Shown piece by piece: positions 23,521 to 33,706 of a stretch of 64,000 bases of DNA (position 1 is the first letter of the stretch; each line of letters starts with the position of its first letter). The DNA comes from Castanea sativa. Lineage: Eukaryota; Streptophyta; Magnoliopsida; Fagales; Fagaceae. The stretch covers positions 90,712,001 through 90,776,000 of the forward strand of contig NC_134013.1 in assembly GCF_040712315.1 (NCBI RefSeq), read 5' to 3'. The translations under genes were made by a program, and so were the position numbers. The notes below the pieces were generated by a model, which searched no databases, was not told the origin of the DNA, and saw only the letters and a program-made list of their open reading frames with translations.

Positions 23521-24379
23521 TGTTGGAAGTATAGTTTGGAAAATTGTCCAAATTAATTAACAAAGTTACAAAGCAGTATCAATAATATATCAATAAAACA
23601 AGATATGCTCAAATTAACTTATAAGCAAAATACACAAGTACAAAAGCGTATAAAATTAAGGAATAAGTAAAACTTATCGCCGATGCACAGAATAAATCCG
23701 CTGTCCTTAAGAAGCGATTTCGCCCCCACTGGAATGAATCAATCGGTGCAAATGGCTCAGACGGTCGCTCTCCAGGATACAACGGCGACTCTGCTAATAT
23801 GCAGTCACAAACAGAGTTTCGAACTCGTCACAAATGTCCAAGAGAAATTTTTTTGCAAAAACGAAGTAGCTAGAGTATCAAAAGTAATATATGTTTTATT
23901 GTTTTTAACTAATTTTGTATATGCAGAATTTTGATAGTCTAAGAGCTCTAAAAAGGAAGTAGCTAAAGATGATTAGAGTGAAAAGGGAAAGACAAAAACA
24001 AAGGAATTTTCTTTCCCATTGATGTCACACGCGAGTAATTCTTAGGTACTCTCGGAGCACGGAGAATGGTGCTCCCTCCTCTCACATTCATGGTGGGGTC
24101 CGCTCATTAAATTTATGGTGGGGTCTACCATGAATGTGAGAGGAGGGAGCACCATTTCACTATACTCCGGGACTACTTAAGAATTTTTCGTCACAAGCTG
24201 CTATGTATTTTCTTCAAAACATGAGAAGGTGTGGCTGACTATTTTATAAGGAAATATGAGAAGATTGAGGATTTTGTTTGCTGCCAAAAATTCCCACGCC
24301 AGTCAAGGAAAATTCTAGAGCATGGGCTTGGGCTCTACAACAAAATATCATGGGCATAAATTTTAAAACATACCCAACA
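23521..24379 (-). repeat. 5' LTR of the copia element, with MITE insert
   Basis: Starts tgttggaagtatag and ends aacatacccaaca on the plus strand. Without the insert at 24030-24189 it is about 693 bp, the same as the other LTR. Both LTRs share 'gcttatcgcc'-type and 'acaacggc' segments with scattered differences, so the insertion is not recent. Confidence 0.88.
24030..24189. mobile_element. MITE inside the copia LTR
   Basis: About 160 bp with inverted arms of about 60 bp containing 'gtgctccctcctctcacatt' and its inverse. It is absent from the equivalent position in the other LTR (after 17588). gtcaca appears on both sides (24024-24029, 24190-24195), suggesting a short target duplication. Confidence 0.82.
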
Positions 24380-25360
24380 AAATATCATGGGCTTTACAAC
24401 AAAATATCATGGAGTTGTAGGAGAGTATTAGGATATTCTCTCTCCATTTGTTCTTAATATGGAGACAGACCATTATACAGAGAAGATTTACATTTTATGA
24501 ATTTTAAGATGAGCGCATCTAATTTCACAGTAATTGGCAGTGCCTTCTAGTCTCTCCTCTCATCTTCATAGACGGTAGATGTTAAGGGAAACTTAATGAT
24601 AGTAGCTCAACAACATTCTTTCCATCGCTGCTTTCTATATTGGATACAATTCCACCTTCTTTCTATTTTTCAGTTTTTATTTCATGACTCAAATCATTTC
24701 CATCCCTTCCCTGTCTGCGTTTCTCTGTGTGTGTGTGTGTGTTTTGGAGTAACAATTTTACAGTCAACATGATGGGTTGGGCAGCAAAGAAAAAATTGAC
24801 TCCTCCCCCCTCCTCACTCCTTTTCTGTTATTAACATTTCCTTCCCAAAACACTACTTGTTTAAATAAATCTGTACAGGGGTAGTGTTATGGAGTTGTGA
24901 GTGCATTTGAATTCTCTTTAAAATCAACTAAAGTCCGTAGCCTCCAATATTTCTGTTCCTAGAATTAATTTGTTAAATCTTAAATCTTCTTGTACTCCAT
25001 TCTTATTGTATTTAAATTTCAAAGAGAGAGCACTCAAAATACCCATACATCCTTGACTTTTAATACCTGGTTGGACTAGGAACTAAGGCAAGGAGGTTTT
25101 GTAGTGACAATGTCACCTGCCTGTTGACACCTGCCTGTTGATGTCTACATCAATAGACAGTGGATACTATTGTTTCTCATATGATGTGAGTAAATTTGCT
25201 AGTTGTCCAGGTATTGCAGGTCAAGAGCCAAATGTTTACTGAATTTTGTACGTTATGCTTGAGAGGACCTGTATACATTGAGTATAATTGGTCCTCCCTT
25301 ATTCCATTTTTAATAATATTTTCTTTCTTACCTATCACAAAAACAAAAAAAAAAGTCCTA

Positions 25361-25508
25361 TTAATGTGTGCCTTTAGAGCACACATTAAGCCATCTATTT
25401 TTAGAAACATTTTTTCTGAAATTGAAAAAACTGTCAAAACTTTTTCAATTCCCGAGAAAATATTTCAAAAAATGATTAATTATTGTGTGCCCTTAGGGCA
25501 CACATTAA
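25361..25508. mobile_element. Palindromic MITE in the SPF30 copy
   Basis: The ends ttaatgtgtgcctttagagc and its inverse are themselves near-palindromes, and the middle is also self-complementary. It interrupts 'aaaaaaa...tcctcccttggc', which is continuous at 44370-44395 in SPF30. An imperfect A-rich repeat may be its target duplication. Confidence 0.75.
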
Positions 25509-25818
25509 CAAAATTAAATAAAAAAAAAGATCCTCCCTTGGCTTTCGTTAATTAATTATTGGTTATCAGGAGAGGGAAAAAAGGACACTTATGTTAACAG
25601 AAATACTCAAAGGTGTAATAACAAGATTTAATATGAGAATAAGTTGTTTCCTATTCTTCTTTACTCTCTTCCCTAAAGCCCACTTACCCAGTTTGTAAGC
25701 TTCTTTTTCATATAATCTAAATGTATGCTGTGGGTTGAGAGCTGAAGTTTTCGATACATTTTTGCCCATAGCCCATATGTTATTTTTGTGTAATGACTTT
25801 CTGTCATCTGTGGAACAG

Positions 25819-25887
25819 GTCAGAGAGCTTTTGGTTGATGATCCTGGAAACTCTGAATATGTAGACATGGAGAGGGAACTTCAAGAG
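25819..25887 (+). pseudogene. Orphan copy of SPF30 exon 2
   Basis: This 69-bp segment equals SPF30 exon 2 (44672-44740) except for three bases; two changes are silent and one gives Gln instead of Lys. The frame is open, and the flanking 'gaacag' and 'gtgttt' splice sites are kept. With no other exon around, it can only matter as an exon spliced into some other transcript. Confidence 0.9.
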
Positions 25888-25970
25888 GTGTTTCTTTGCT
25901 TATGATTGTTCTCTTTCAATTTTTTCATTTTCTATCCCTTATAAATTTTGCTTGGAAATACGCATATTAT

Positions 25971-26471
25971 TCTTGATGAAGCAAAGGTTCGTCAGTTACA
26001 GTGAGATTGTCCAAATGGGGCCGGGTGCTTGCTTGCATCATCGTGGAAGTAAGAGCTCCCTAAAATGGTCATCGGTGTGGTGCCTGCCACAACGCCTCCG
26101 ATGCCAAAGTCAGTACAAGAGAGCTTATAATAACAATACAGAATATTTTAGTATATCTTATTTTTTTTTGTATTTGTACTTGGTGTTGGCAATGTGAGGG
26201 CTTTATATATGTTGTTTTGGATTCTAGCCGTTGTGGTTGATATTGTGATGTTAATGCCTTCTTTGATAACGCTTCTTGCTTAGTAATGAGGTTTAATATG
26301 CTCTCAACGGTCTGTCCAACTGGTTTTGTAACCGTCCGGGACATTATTGGTGGCATTGAATGATCCTGATATCCTTGTCGATGACGTGGACATTTGTTTA
26401 GGCTCGTCATTGAGAGCGGTCTCGTCTGTCTTATTGACCTCGTCTGTGGTTGATTTCGTCAGTCCCATCAA
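25971..26471. other. About 500-bp insert of unknown type in the SPF30 copy
   Basis: SPF30 intron 2 reads 'acatatgattcttataatc' where the copy has about 500 extra bases between 'attcttgatg' and 'attcttataa'. attctt is therefore on both sides. The insert is more GC-rich and carries repeated 'tcgtc' motifs; it resembles LTR debris but has no decisive feature. Confidence 0.5.
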
Positions 26472-26690
26472 TTCTTATAATCTTATCCATGGTATGTCGA
26501 TTTTTGAATGATTGTCTTGAGAAACAGAGTCAGCCCCTTGTAAATTACTTATGGTCACATAACCAATTCCATATAATTTTAATTGGGTGTCTAGTTTCTA
26601 CGCAACTTTCTTTCTTTTATCTCTCTCTTCTCTCTTTTGAAGGAATCAAAATGTTGCTCAAACAAGCAACATCAGTTAACTTCTAATGGG

Positions 26691-27201
26691 AAACTAACGG
26701 TGTATAATACCAAGTTGAACAAAAATGTGCTTCCTATGTATTGTGATGAACTCAGAATACAAAAACTTAACTGGACCCAAGTATTCTGAGACTAGCTTAG
26801 GCTAAAAAAGAATTATACACGTCTCCCTTCTGGTGCTTCCCATTTGGAAAATAGATATTACTTTGGTGTTTTGTTTTCTATATTGGATAAAAATATATAT
26901 TCATCCAAAAAGAAAGTTATGCCAAGCGAGATAAATATATAGCATTTAATTAAGAAAGCATTGCAAAATTTTAGTATCTATGCAGTTGCATCTAGGGATC
27001 TTTAGTGAACTTCAAAATCATATACCAAATCTAATAAAGTTAATAGAGTAAAAATAAATCCACATTTACAAATATCAATTAAGGGTAATTTTTTTTTTGA
27101 AATTGCTCAAAAGTAAAAGTATAATAATTTAAATTTCAATCTAGGTAGTTTCACTTTCAAATTCAATTCCTTGTGAAGTGTGAATAAAAACGAGCCGCTT
27201 A
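26691..27201. other. Intergenic DNA, nothing recognised
   Basis: AT-rich, without open frames of note or terminal repeats. Confidence 0.45.
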
Positions 27202-28196
27202 GAGCATCCACAACCCGAAATGCCATCCTATCCTATTTTATAATCTCAAAAACTACATTATTAATTATACCATACCATTTTACAATACACCCAACATTCC
27301 AAAACTCTATTTTTTTCCCATTTTATTTAAATATTCTTTTTTAATCTTTTTTTTTTTTTACTATTTCTCTTTTTCTCTTCCTTTTCCTCTCTTTCTCCCT
27401 CAACCTCTAGCAAACCCATACCCAGCAAATCGCAACAAAAAATCAGCCAAATCAACAAAAACTTAACCAACTATCAAAAAAATCACCCACAGCTACGCCG
27501 ATCTCCCCGCCACAACAACTACCAAACAGCCACTGACCCAGTCTTCAAGTCGCCGTTGCCACCACCGTCACCATCCCCTACTTCTGCCGTAGCCCATCAC
27601 CGTCTCTATTCATCCCAAACCCATTTGTTCTCACCTACTCTTCCACATCATCATCATCATCATCTTCACCGAAACCCACTGCCAAACAAACCTAGCAAAC
27701 ATTGAAACCCCCCATCGGAAAAATCACATCCATCGGACCTAAATCCAACCACCCAAACGCCAACCCAAGCACCACCCAAACGCCACCCAAATCTGACCCA
27801 AACGCCAAAAATTCATGAACAAACCCACGCCGGAAACCTATGAACAAACTCATGACCTCCACTCCTCCACCACAGAAGCTGATCGAGCTTCCACGCCGTT
27901 GCCTCTATACCGTTGAAGAAGAGAGAGTAGGAAGAAGGGAGAGCAAAGAAAGAGAGAGAAAGATAATGAAAATTATGAAATAACAAGAGAGGAGAGAGAA
28001 GAACCAAACCGATTAAAAACAATTTTTGTTTATACCATTGTGCTACAGTGCCGTCCTACTTTTAGGACGGTACTGTAGCACTATTGCAAAAAAATTTACA
28101 AGTTTACATGTTTAGCCGTTCCATCGTTGAAAATATTGGGTCTGAATGCTAAAATAAACTTACATTTGGCATATAGCCTTTCCATTGCTGATGCTC
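27202..28196. mobile_element. Harbinger-like element inserted at a stop codon
   Basis: The ends gagcatccac and tgctgatgctc are inverted repeats, and tta occurs on both sides (27199-27201, 28197-28199), as for PIF/Harbinger elements. The right tta is the complement of the TAA stop of the minus-strand gene at 28197-31321. Internally it is C-rich (about 27480-27900) and has a 16-bp hairpin around 28042-28080 (tacagtgccgtcctac and its inverse). No transposase. Confidence 0.72.
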
Positions 28197-31100
28197 TTAT
28201 ACAGGAGGCCGATTGCCACCGTTTTGTTGTTCAGCTGTGCCACAAGTCAAAGAAAATGCCTCAGAAGCTGCTAAACGAACTGCTTCGAATTTCTGTTGGA
28301 GCCAGTCACGTGACTGAGAAACAAATTGATGAATTGGTTGGTGCCAGCGACGCAATATCTCCACAGTTAGGATTGTGCATAGATTCACTGTAAACCACCA
28401 GAAGGGAGACATGAGTAATCCAACAAGTAGCTCACAAGTAAGAATTCCAGAACCCACATAAGTGAGGCAAAATAAGAGAAGGTAGTCCGAGTTGTGAGGT
28501 TGTACATTTATCTTCGCATAGGCGATGCTGAATACAATTGCAGCCACGATGAGAAGTAAGGTTATTGTAAAATGTGTTGTGAGTGGAGAGATGTCCAAGA
28601 CTTGAAAGTGTAGTCCAACTAAGGTAGCAAGCAATGTAATGAGAAAGACAAAAGGCTGATGGAATGCTATAAGTGAACTGCGATCTTCACCACTGGCATC
28701 ACTGAACACACAGACAGAAACAAGATTCATTCTTTTTTTTTTTTTTTTTGCAAAGCATAATTAAAATCTTAAAAAATCTACTTTTTTTTTTTTTTTTTCT
28801 TTTTGTGAAATCTACTAAAATTTTATCAAATTGAACTCTTAGGTTTTTCCCTCAATCAACTATAACAATGAATGCGATACTAGGCCAAGAGATTAACAAT
28901 TTAATAACATATTATTTTTTCCATTCTCAATGAATGAAACATTCTACTATTATCGACAATAGTTTAATGTTGTAAAAACCATTTCAAAACTCATTTCGTT
29001 ATACAATGGTATCAGTTTATTCTGCCCTACCATTTAGGGGTGTTTCAGGCTTGTATATATAACTATAAATCATATATATAATGCTCTTATAGAAAATAAA
29101 AAATTTAATATACTTTTTATTAAAAAATATTCAAATAAAATGACTATTATATTATTTATGTTTTTTTAAAAATAAAATTAACATGTTTGATAATTGTACA
29201 CAAAAAATCTTCCAAGAAAGTTAGCTAACATCGTAACTTATTTTATCTATTTTGCTATCTCATTTTACGACTAAAATATAAACTATAATGTCGTAAAAAA
29301 AAAAAAAAATACATTCTCTCTCTTCTCTTCCAAAACTAAGCCACCACCAAAACTGGCGAAAATAGGAAATTAGCCATAACTTTCTAACTATATAATTAGT
29401 AGTTACTGTTTACAAACTATATTTTTTTACTAGCATCTCGAGTCTAAGAGACTCGATTTTGGGCTTAAAAATCGAGTCTTTTAGAGTCGATTTTCATAGT
29501 CTGCTCACGTTTGATGTGGAATTTTTTTCACGTGGCATCTACCTGGAAATTGAGTCTCTAAGACTCAATTTATAATGTTTCAAAATCCCTAAAATCTTAT
29601 TAGAATCAGAAGAAAGATAGAGGAAAAAAAAAAAAAAACACCCACAGCACAGCAGCCACCACTTGAAATCCAACAACGCCAAACCCAAACAGATCGGAAA
29701 AAAAAAAGACACCCACAGCACAACAGCCACCACCACCACCACCTAAAATCCAACAACACCAAACCCAAACATATCGGATATGCCACCAGAGAAGAAAGAT
29801 AGAGAAAAAAAAAAAAAAAAAACTCACCGACGACGATTGCGATCCACGGCTGAACCCGATCCACGGCCACCTACTCTGATCGCGATCTTCGACGACGATC
29901 TGAACCTGACCCACGGCTAGCCAAGAGCACCGACGGCCACCCACACCCCACGCCGAGCTGAAGCCACCCACACCCCACGCCGAGCTGAAGCCACCCACGC
30001 CCCACGCTGACTTGAAACCCACCCTCCCACACCGACGATCTGGGTTTTTTTTTTTCTCTCTTTTTGGGATTTTGGTTTTTTTTTTTCTTTTTTCTCTGAT
30101 GAGATGAGAAGTTCTTGATGACTTAAATTTTTTTTTAGCTTATAAATTGAGTCTTAGAGACTCGATTTTCAGGCAGATGCCACGTGAAAAAAATGTCACA
30201 TCAGACGTGAGCAGACTATAAAAATTGACTCCAAAAAACTCGATTTTTAAGCCCAAAATCGAGTCTCTTAGACTCGAGATACTAGTAAAAAATATAGTTT
30301 GTAAACAGTAACTACTAATTATATAGTTGGAAAGTTATGGCTAATTTCCTATTTTCGCCACCAAAACTCTACAAACCCCAATTTGTCACCACCAAAATTA
30401 CCCCCAAAAATAATTGAAAATCCAAACCACAACCATCAAAACTCAACCCCCACCACCACAACCACTGCAACTCACCATCACCATCCACCACAAACATCAA
30501 CAACCACCAAAACCCACATTTTGCCTATCCCACATCAAAACCCATCCACCACCGTGGGGTTTCTGGGACTGTGAGCAAAACACAAACACAAAAAAAAAGC
30601 TTCATTGTCAGCCACCCAAAGAGGCTTGATCGTCAGCCATGAGAGAGGGCCCGATCTGCTACCCACGCCGATGATCTGAAGCCACCCAAAGAGGCTTCAC
30701 TGTCAGCCATGAGAGGAAGAGAGTAGAGAGCGTGACAGAAAGAGTTTAGGGAAAAAAAGAAAAGAAAAAGACTAGAGAGGTCAGACTCTGAAGTGAGAGG
30801 AAGAGAGAGAAGAGATTTAAAAATTATATAAATTTTACATCCTCACGAACACTGAACGGTACACTGAAAACGAAAAACAATTTAAAAAAAACATATTCCG
30901 GTTATTGATCACTGAACAGTATACTATAAATGAAATGAATTTATGATCTTTCCTAAATTTTATTCAAAGTTAAAAATATATATTAAACAAATCAATTGAC
31001 TGTAATAAATTCTCTCCAAAAAAGAAGAAGCTATAATAAATCAAATATTTGGGTTAGACACTTAAGTCTAAGCCTAACTAGTAACTACTACATTTAATCA

Positions 31101-31321
31101 GGTCTAATAGTCCAAGCCTGCTCAATGGTTTCGATTAGGCATCCAGAGTTACTCTTACAGGTATGAAAATGAGCCAATGAGTACAAGTAATTAACAAACA
31201 AGAAAATTAATTAATGATTAAATGAACATAATATTATATGATATTGATTATTGACTAACCTTCCTCGATCTCTATTTTGTGAGGTTGTATCTTCTCTCCC
31301 AACATGATAACTTCTCTCCAT
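28197..31321 (-). CDS. Four-TM membrane protein of unknown function, 188 aa
   Basis: Two exons on the minus strand: 31260-31321 (MERSYHVGRED...) and 28197-28701. Donor G|GTTAGT and acceptor TTCAG|T join in phase to give RDRGSDASGED. The protein has a polar N-terminus (about 30 residues), four hydrophobic segments (about residues 36-58, 63-86, 94-117, 121-140) and a polar tail (RRWHQPIHQFVSQSRDW onwards). I do not recognise the family. The 2558-bp intron carries a Mutator-like element (29355-30359). The stop codon coincides with the target site of the transposon at 27202-28196. A further 5' non-coding intron may exist, since 'cacag' precedes the ATG and duplicated intron-like sequence lies at 31325-31392. 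The smaller alternative start inside exon 2 would lie past the acceptor site. Confidence 0.72.
29355..30359. mobile_element. Mutator-like element, 9-bp target duplication, about 240-bp inverted ends
   Basis: Exact 9-bp repeats accaaaact (29346-29354 and 30360-30368) flank 1005 bp whose ends are long inverted repeats (ggcgaaaataggaaattagc and its inverse; about 240 bp). The arms contain 'gactcgattttgggcttaaa' and 'gcagactata' stretches. The interior is C-rich with tandem units, about 85 bp twice at 29638-29778 and about 30 bp three times at 29930-30010. It has no transposase. Long open frames through it are products of C-rich composition. Confidence 0.92.
30369..31159. other. Rest of the intron of the four-TM gene
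   Basis: C/A-rich sequence at about 30380-30660 (Pro/Thr-like open frames) and then AT-rich DNA. Nothing coding is supported. 30601-30710 repeats 'cagccacccaaagaggctt' twice. Confidence 0.45.
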
Positions 31322-31821
31322 GCCTGTGGCAATGAGTACGAGTAATTAACAAGAAAATGTTTACATGAACGTAATATAAAATCGACTAACACTTACAACG
31401 AGGTCTCTATAACATATATAAGTCATAATATATGTATAGCTTGGTCCGTACTATTTTATTTTTTTCTAACCAACAACATTATCATTCAACTAGCAAAAAC
31501 AATAAGTATTGTCTTCCTGTAGTCATTGCTTAGTACGTACTATTATTATTTGATGGGTTATCTTTTTAATAGCCTTTTGTGATGGTAACGTAGATGATTA
31601 GGTCATCATGTTTGGATTTTTTTGCTTTTTTAGAAAGATACGGTCTGAACACACACGTCATGTTTGATTTTGGGTATTTTATTGTCATAAACTTTTCAAA
31701 CTAAAGTTTTTTCACCCCTAACTTGCCCCAATCTTAATTAAGGTGTGGATTGGATAGCTGAAAGGAGCGCGTATTGCATGTCTATGTTTCCTTCTTCTTT
31801 TTTTTCTTTTTTTTTTTGTTA

Positions 31822-33428
31822 GGCGTAAATGCACTTTTAGTCGCTATATATTGATCCGATTTTTATTTTAGTCTTTACATTTTATTTTTACCACTTTTAG
31901 TTCCTAAACCAATTAACGCGTTACGTTTAAGTCTTTACCGTCACCCAACTAACAGAAAATGCTGACGTGGCTAACAGAAACACTATTTACACAGTAAATA
32001 CTAACGTGTTCATTAAAATAATATTAAAAATGCTGACATGGCATTGATGTGGCACTGACGTGGTAATTAAAATATTATTAAAAATTTTTTTTAAAAAAAC
32101 CTTAAATCTAATTTAATTTTAAAAATAAAATCACTTATCATTAATAATTTTAATAAGAACATTACATCATGTTCTTCTTGTTTTTCCCAATCAAATCCAG
32201 CAACAAGAACTCAAACCCAGATTACAAAAACACAAACCCAACAATGACTCAAACCTATATTACAAGAACACAAACCCAATAATGACTCAAACCCAGATTA
32301 CAACAACACAAACCAAAAAAGGAAAAAAAAAAAAAAAAAAAAAAAGAGATCAAACACAAACACAGACCCAAATCACAACAACACAAATGAAAAAAAAAAA
32401 TAGAGATCAAAAAATTTATTCACGTTCTTCAACTTGTTCTTCATTTAACAACATGACCCACAAGACAAACCCCAGCAAAACCCAGCAAGACCCAAACAGA
32501 ATGACCGATCTGACCGATCTAAAGAAGAGCGCCGCCGCTTTGGTGGTGGAGGTGGACTCGCTAGGATCTGAAGAAGAGCGCCGCTGCAAGATCCATCCCT
32601 GTCCACCAAAACCCCAAGCCGCCACTCCAAAATCACCCTAAGCCACTATCCTTATCTTCTTTGCCTTCGCCCGTTACTGTTCACCAACACCGCCACCCTA
32701 GGCAGTAGCTCCCAAACCCACACCTCCCTCTCTAATTCTCTCGCCTTCACCCACTCTTTCTCTTTTCTGTCTAATTTGAAGGGCCAGTAAGAGAGGAAAA
32801 CAAAGCCCACTCTCTCTCTTCATGATCTAATATGAAGGGTCAATAAGAGAGGTAAAGAGAGAGGGTGAGTTAAAGAGAGAGTCTGAACTTAAACCAGTTT
32901 GGAGAGAAAGGGCTTAAGACAGTGGGTTGGGATTTTGATCTAGGTTTGTGGGGTTTCAAAAGTTTAAAAAAAAAAAAATTGTGTCTAAAAACTGGTATAT
33001 TTAATTTTGTGAAAAGAGAGAAGAATGAATTGACAGAGTCGCAAAGTGGGAAGAAGAAGAAAAAGAAACTAGGGACGAACATAACATAACAGATCTAAGT
33101 TCCCCATTTTTTTGTTTTTAATTATGTTTTTTTGTTTTTTATAATTTTTAAAATTGGTAAATTTATTTTTTTAAGGTTAGATATTGATGTGGAAGCTGAC
33201 GTAGATGGACACGTCATCATTTTTAATATTATTTTAATGAACACGTCAGTATTTACTGTGCAAATAGTGCTTCCGTTAGCCACGTCAGCAATTTCTGTTA
33301 GTTGGGTGACGGTAAGAACTTAAACGTCACGCATTAATTGGTTTAGGGACTAAAAGTGGTAAAAATAAAATGTAGGGACTAAAATAGAAATCGGGTCAAA
33401 ATATAGGGACTAAAAGTGCATTTACGCC
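31822..33428. mobile_element. Mutator-like element, 9-bp target duplication, inverted ends about 250 bp
   Basis: Exact 9-bp repeats tttttgtta (31813-31821 and 33429-33437) flank 1607 bp starting ggcgtaaatgcacttttagt and ending with the inverse. Inverted ends of about 250 bp contain 'gacgtggctaacagaa' and 'gtcacccaactaacag'. The interior (about 32160-33100) is C/A-rich, with 'acccagattacaa' units, poly-A and short Ser/Pro-rich frames; no transposase or clear captured gene. It lies 501 bp upstream of the ATG of the four-TM gene, so it is in the promoter region. Confidence 0.93.
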
Positions 33429-33449
33429 TTTTTGTTAAGAGCGCCTCTC

Positions 33450-33572
33450 CTACTGTTTATTGTCTATAGTATTTAGGCTTATGAACAGTATCAAGCACAT
33501 AAACAGCAATTTTTTTTTACTATTTTTAATTTTTAGTTTTCAGTAAAATAAGCGGTATTTAAACGGACCCTA
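33450..33572. repeat. MITE-like repeat next to the Mutator element
   Basis: Contains 'cttatgaacagtatcaagca', 'agttttcagtaaaataagcg' and 'gtatttaaacggaccc', in the style of the hAT-like MITE family at 1-156 and 11243-11386. Boundaries approximate. Confidence 0.5.
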
Positions 33573-33706
33573 AGTTCTCTCTTTCTCACTCCAACAAACT
33601 TAATATATAGTAAAACTCTTTTAAAGCAGAATATTTTTCCTACAATTGTAATATAACCACATGTGAGTTAGCCAAAAAAAAAAGGTAGTATATGCTACAA
33701 AATTTA

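Larger units (their letters stand above)
17071..24379 (-). mobile_element. Decayed Ty1/copia LTR retrotransposon with nested insertions
   Basis: Two LTRs (17071-17762 and 23521-24379) enclose copia pol on the minus strand in the order protease, GAG pre-integrase, integrase, reverse transcriptase, RNase H. The polypurine tract is 'tgtgggggat' directly before the 3' LTR. The 5' LTR is followed within about 130 bp by protease-like sequence, so primer-binding site and gag are missing. Several stop codons and frame breaks in poly-T runs show it is dead. It hosts DNA transposons at 20435-21785 and 21934-23328 and a MITE in its 5' LTR. It is not bounded by a 5-bp duplication; instead a 126-bp host segment is present on both sides. 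Confidence 0.92.
24409..26690 (+). pseudogene. SPF30 intron 1-exon 2-intron 2 copy, right part
   Basis: Matches SPF30 from about 43729 to 45027. The first 126 bp (24409-24534) repeat the host sequence already present at 16944-17069. It differs from the source by extra segments at about 25007-25277, 25359-25520 and 25971-26471. The match stops at 'cagttaacttctaatgg'; the next sequence is unrelated. It has no exon 1, no exon 3 and no promoter, so it is a non-coding relic. Confidence 0.9.

Noticed and set aside
25819..25887. A second working SPF30 gene
   Set aside because: Only one exon is present, with no promoter, start codon or downstream exons.
28127..28393. 88-aa plus-strand frame over the transposon border
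   Set aside because: It begins inside the Harbinger-like element and runs antisense to the four-TM coding exon.
29539..30022. Three overlapping Val/Phe/Gly-rich frames on the minus strand
   Set aside because: They lie in the C-rich interior of the Mutator-like element and follow tandem repeats; no domain.
30383..30629. Pro/Thr/His-rich frames
   Set aside because: Low-complexity C/A-rich intron sequence; two frames of the same stretch are open, which points to composition.
32282..32641. 119-aa frame with Gln-Thr and Lys repeats
   Set aside because: Interior of the Mutator-like element at 31822-33428. I looked for a captured gene but saw no recognisable domain.
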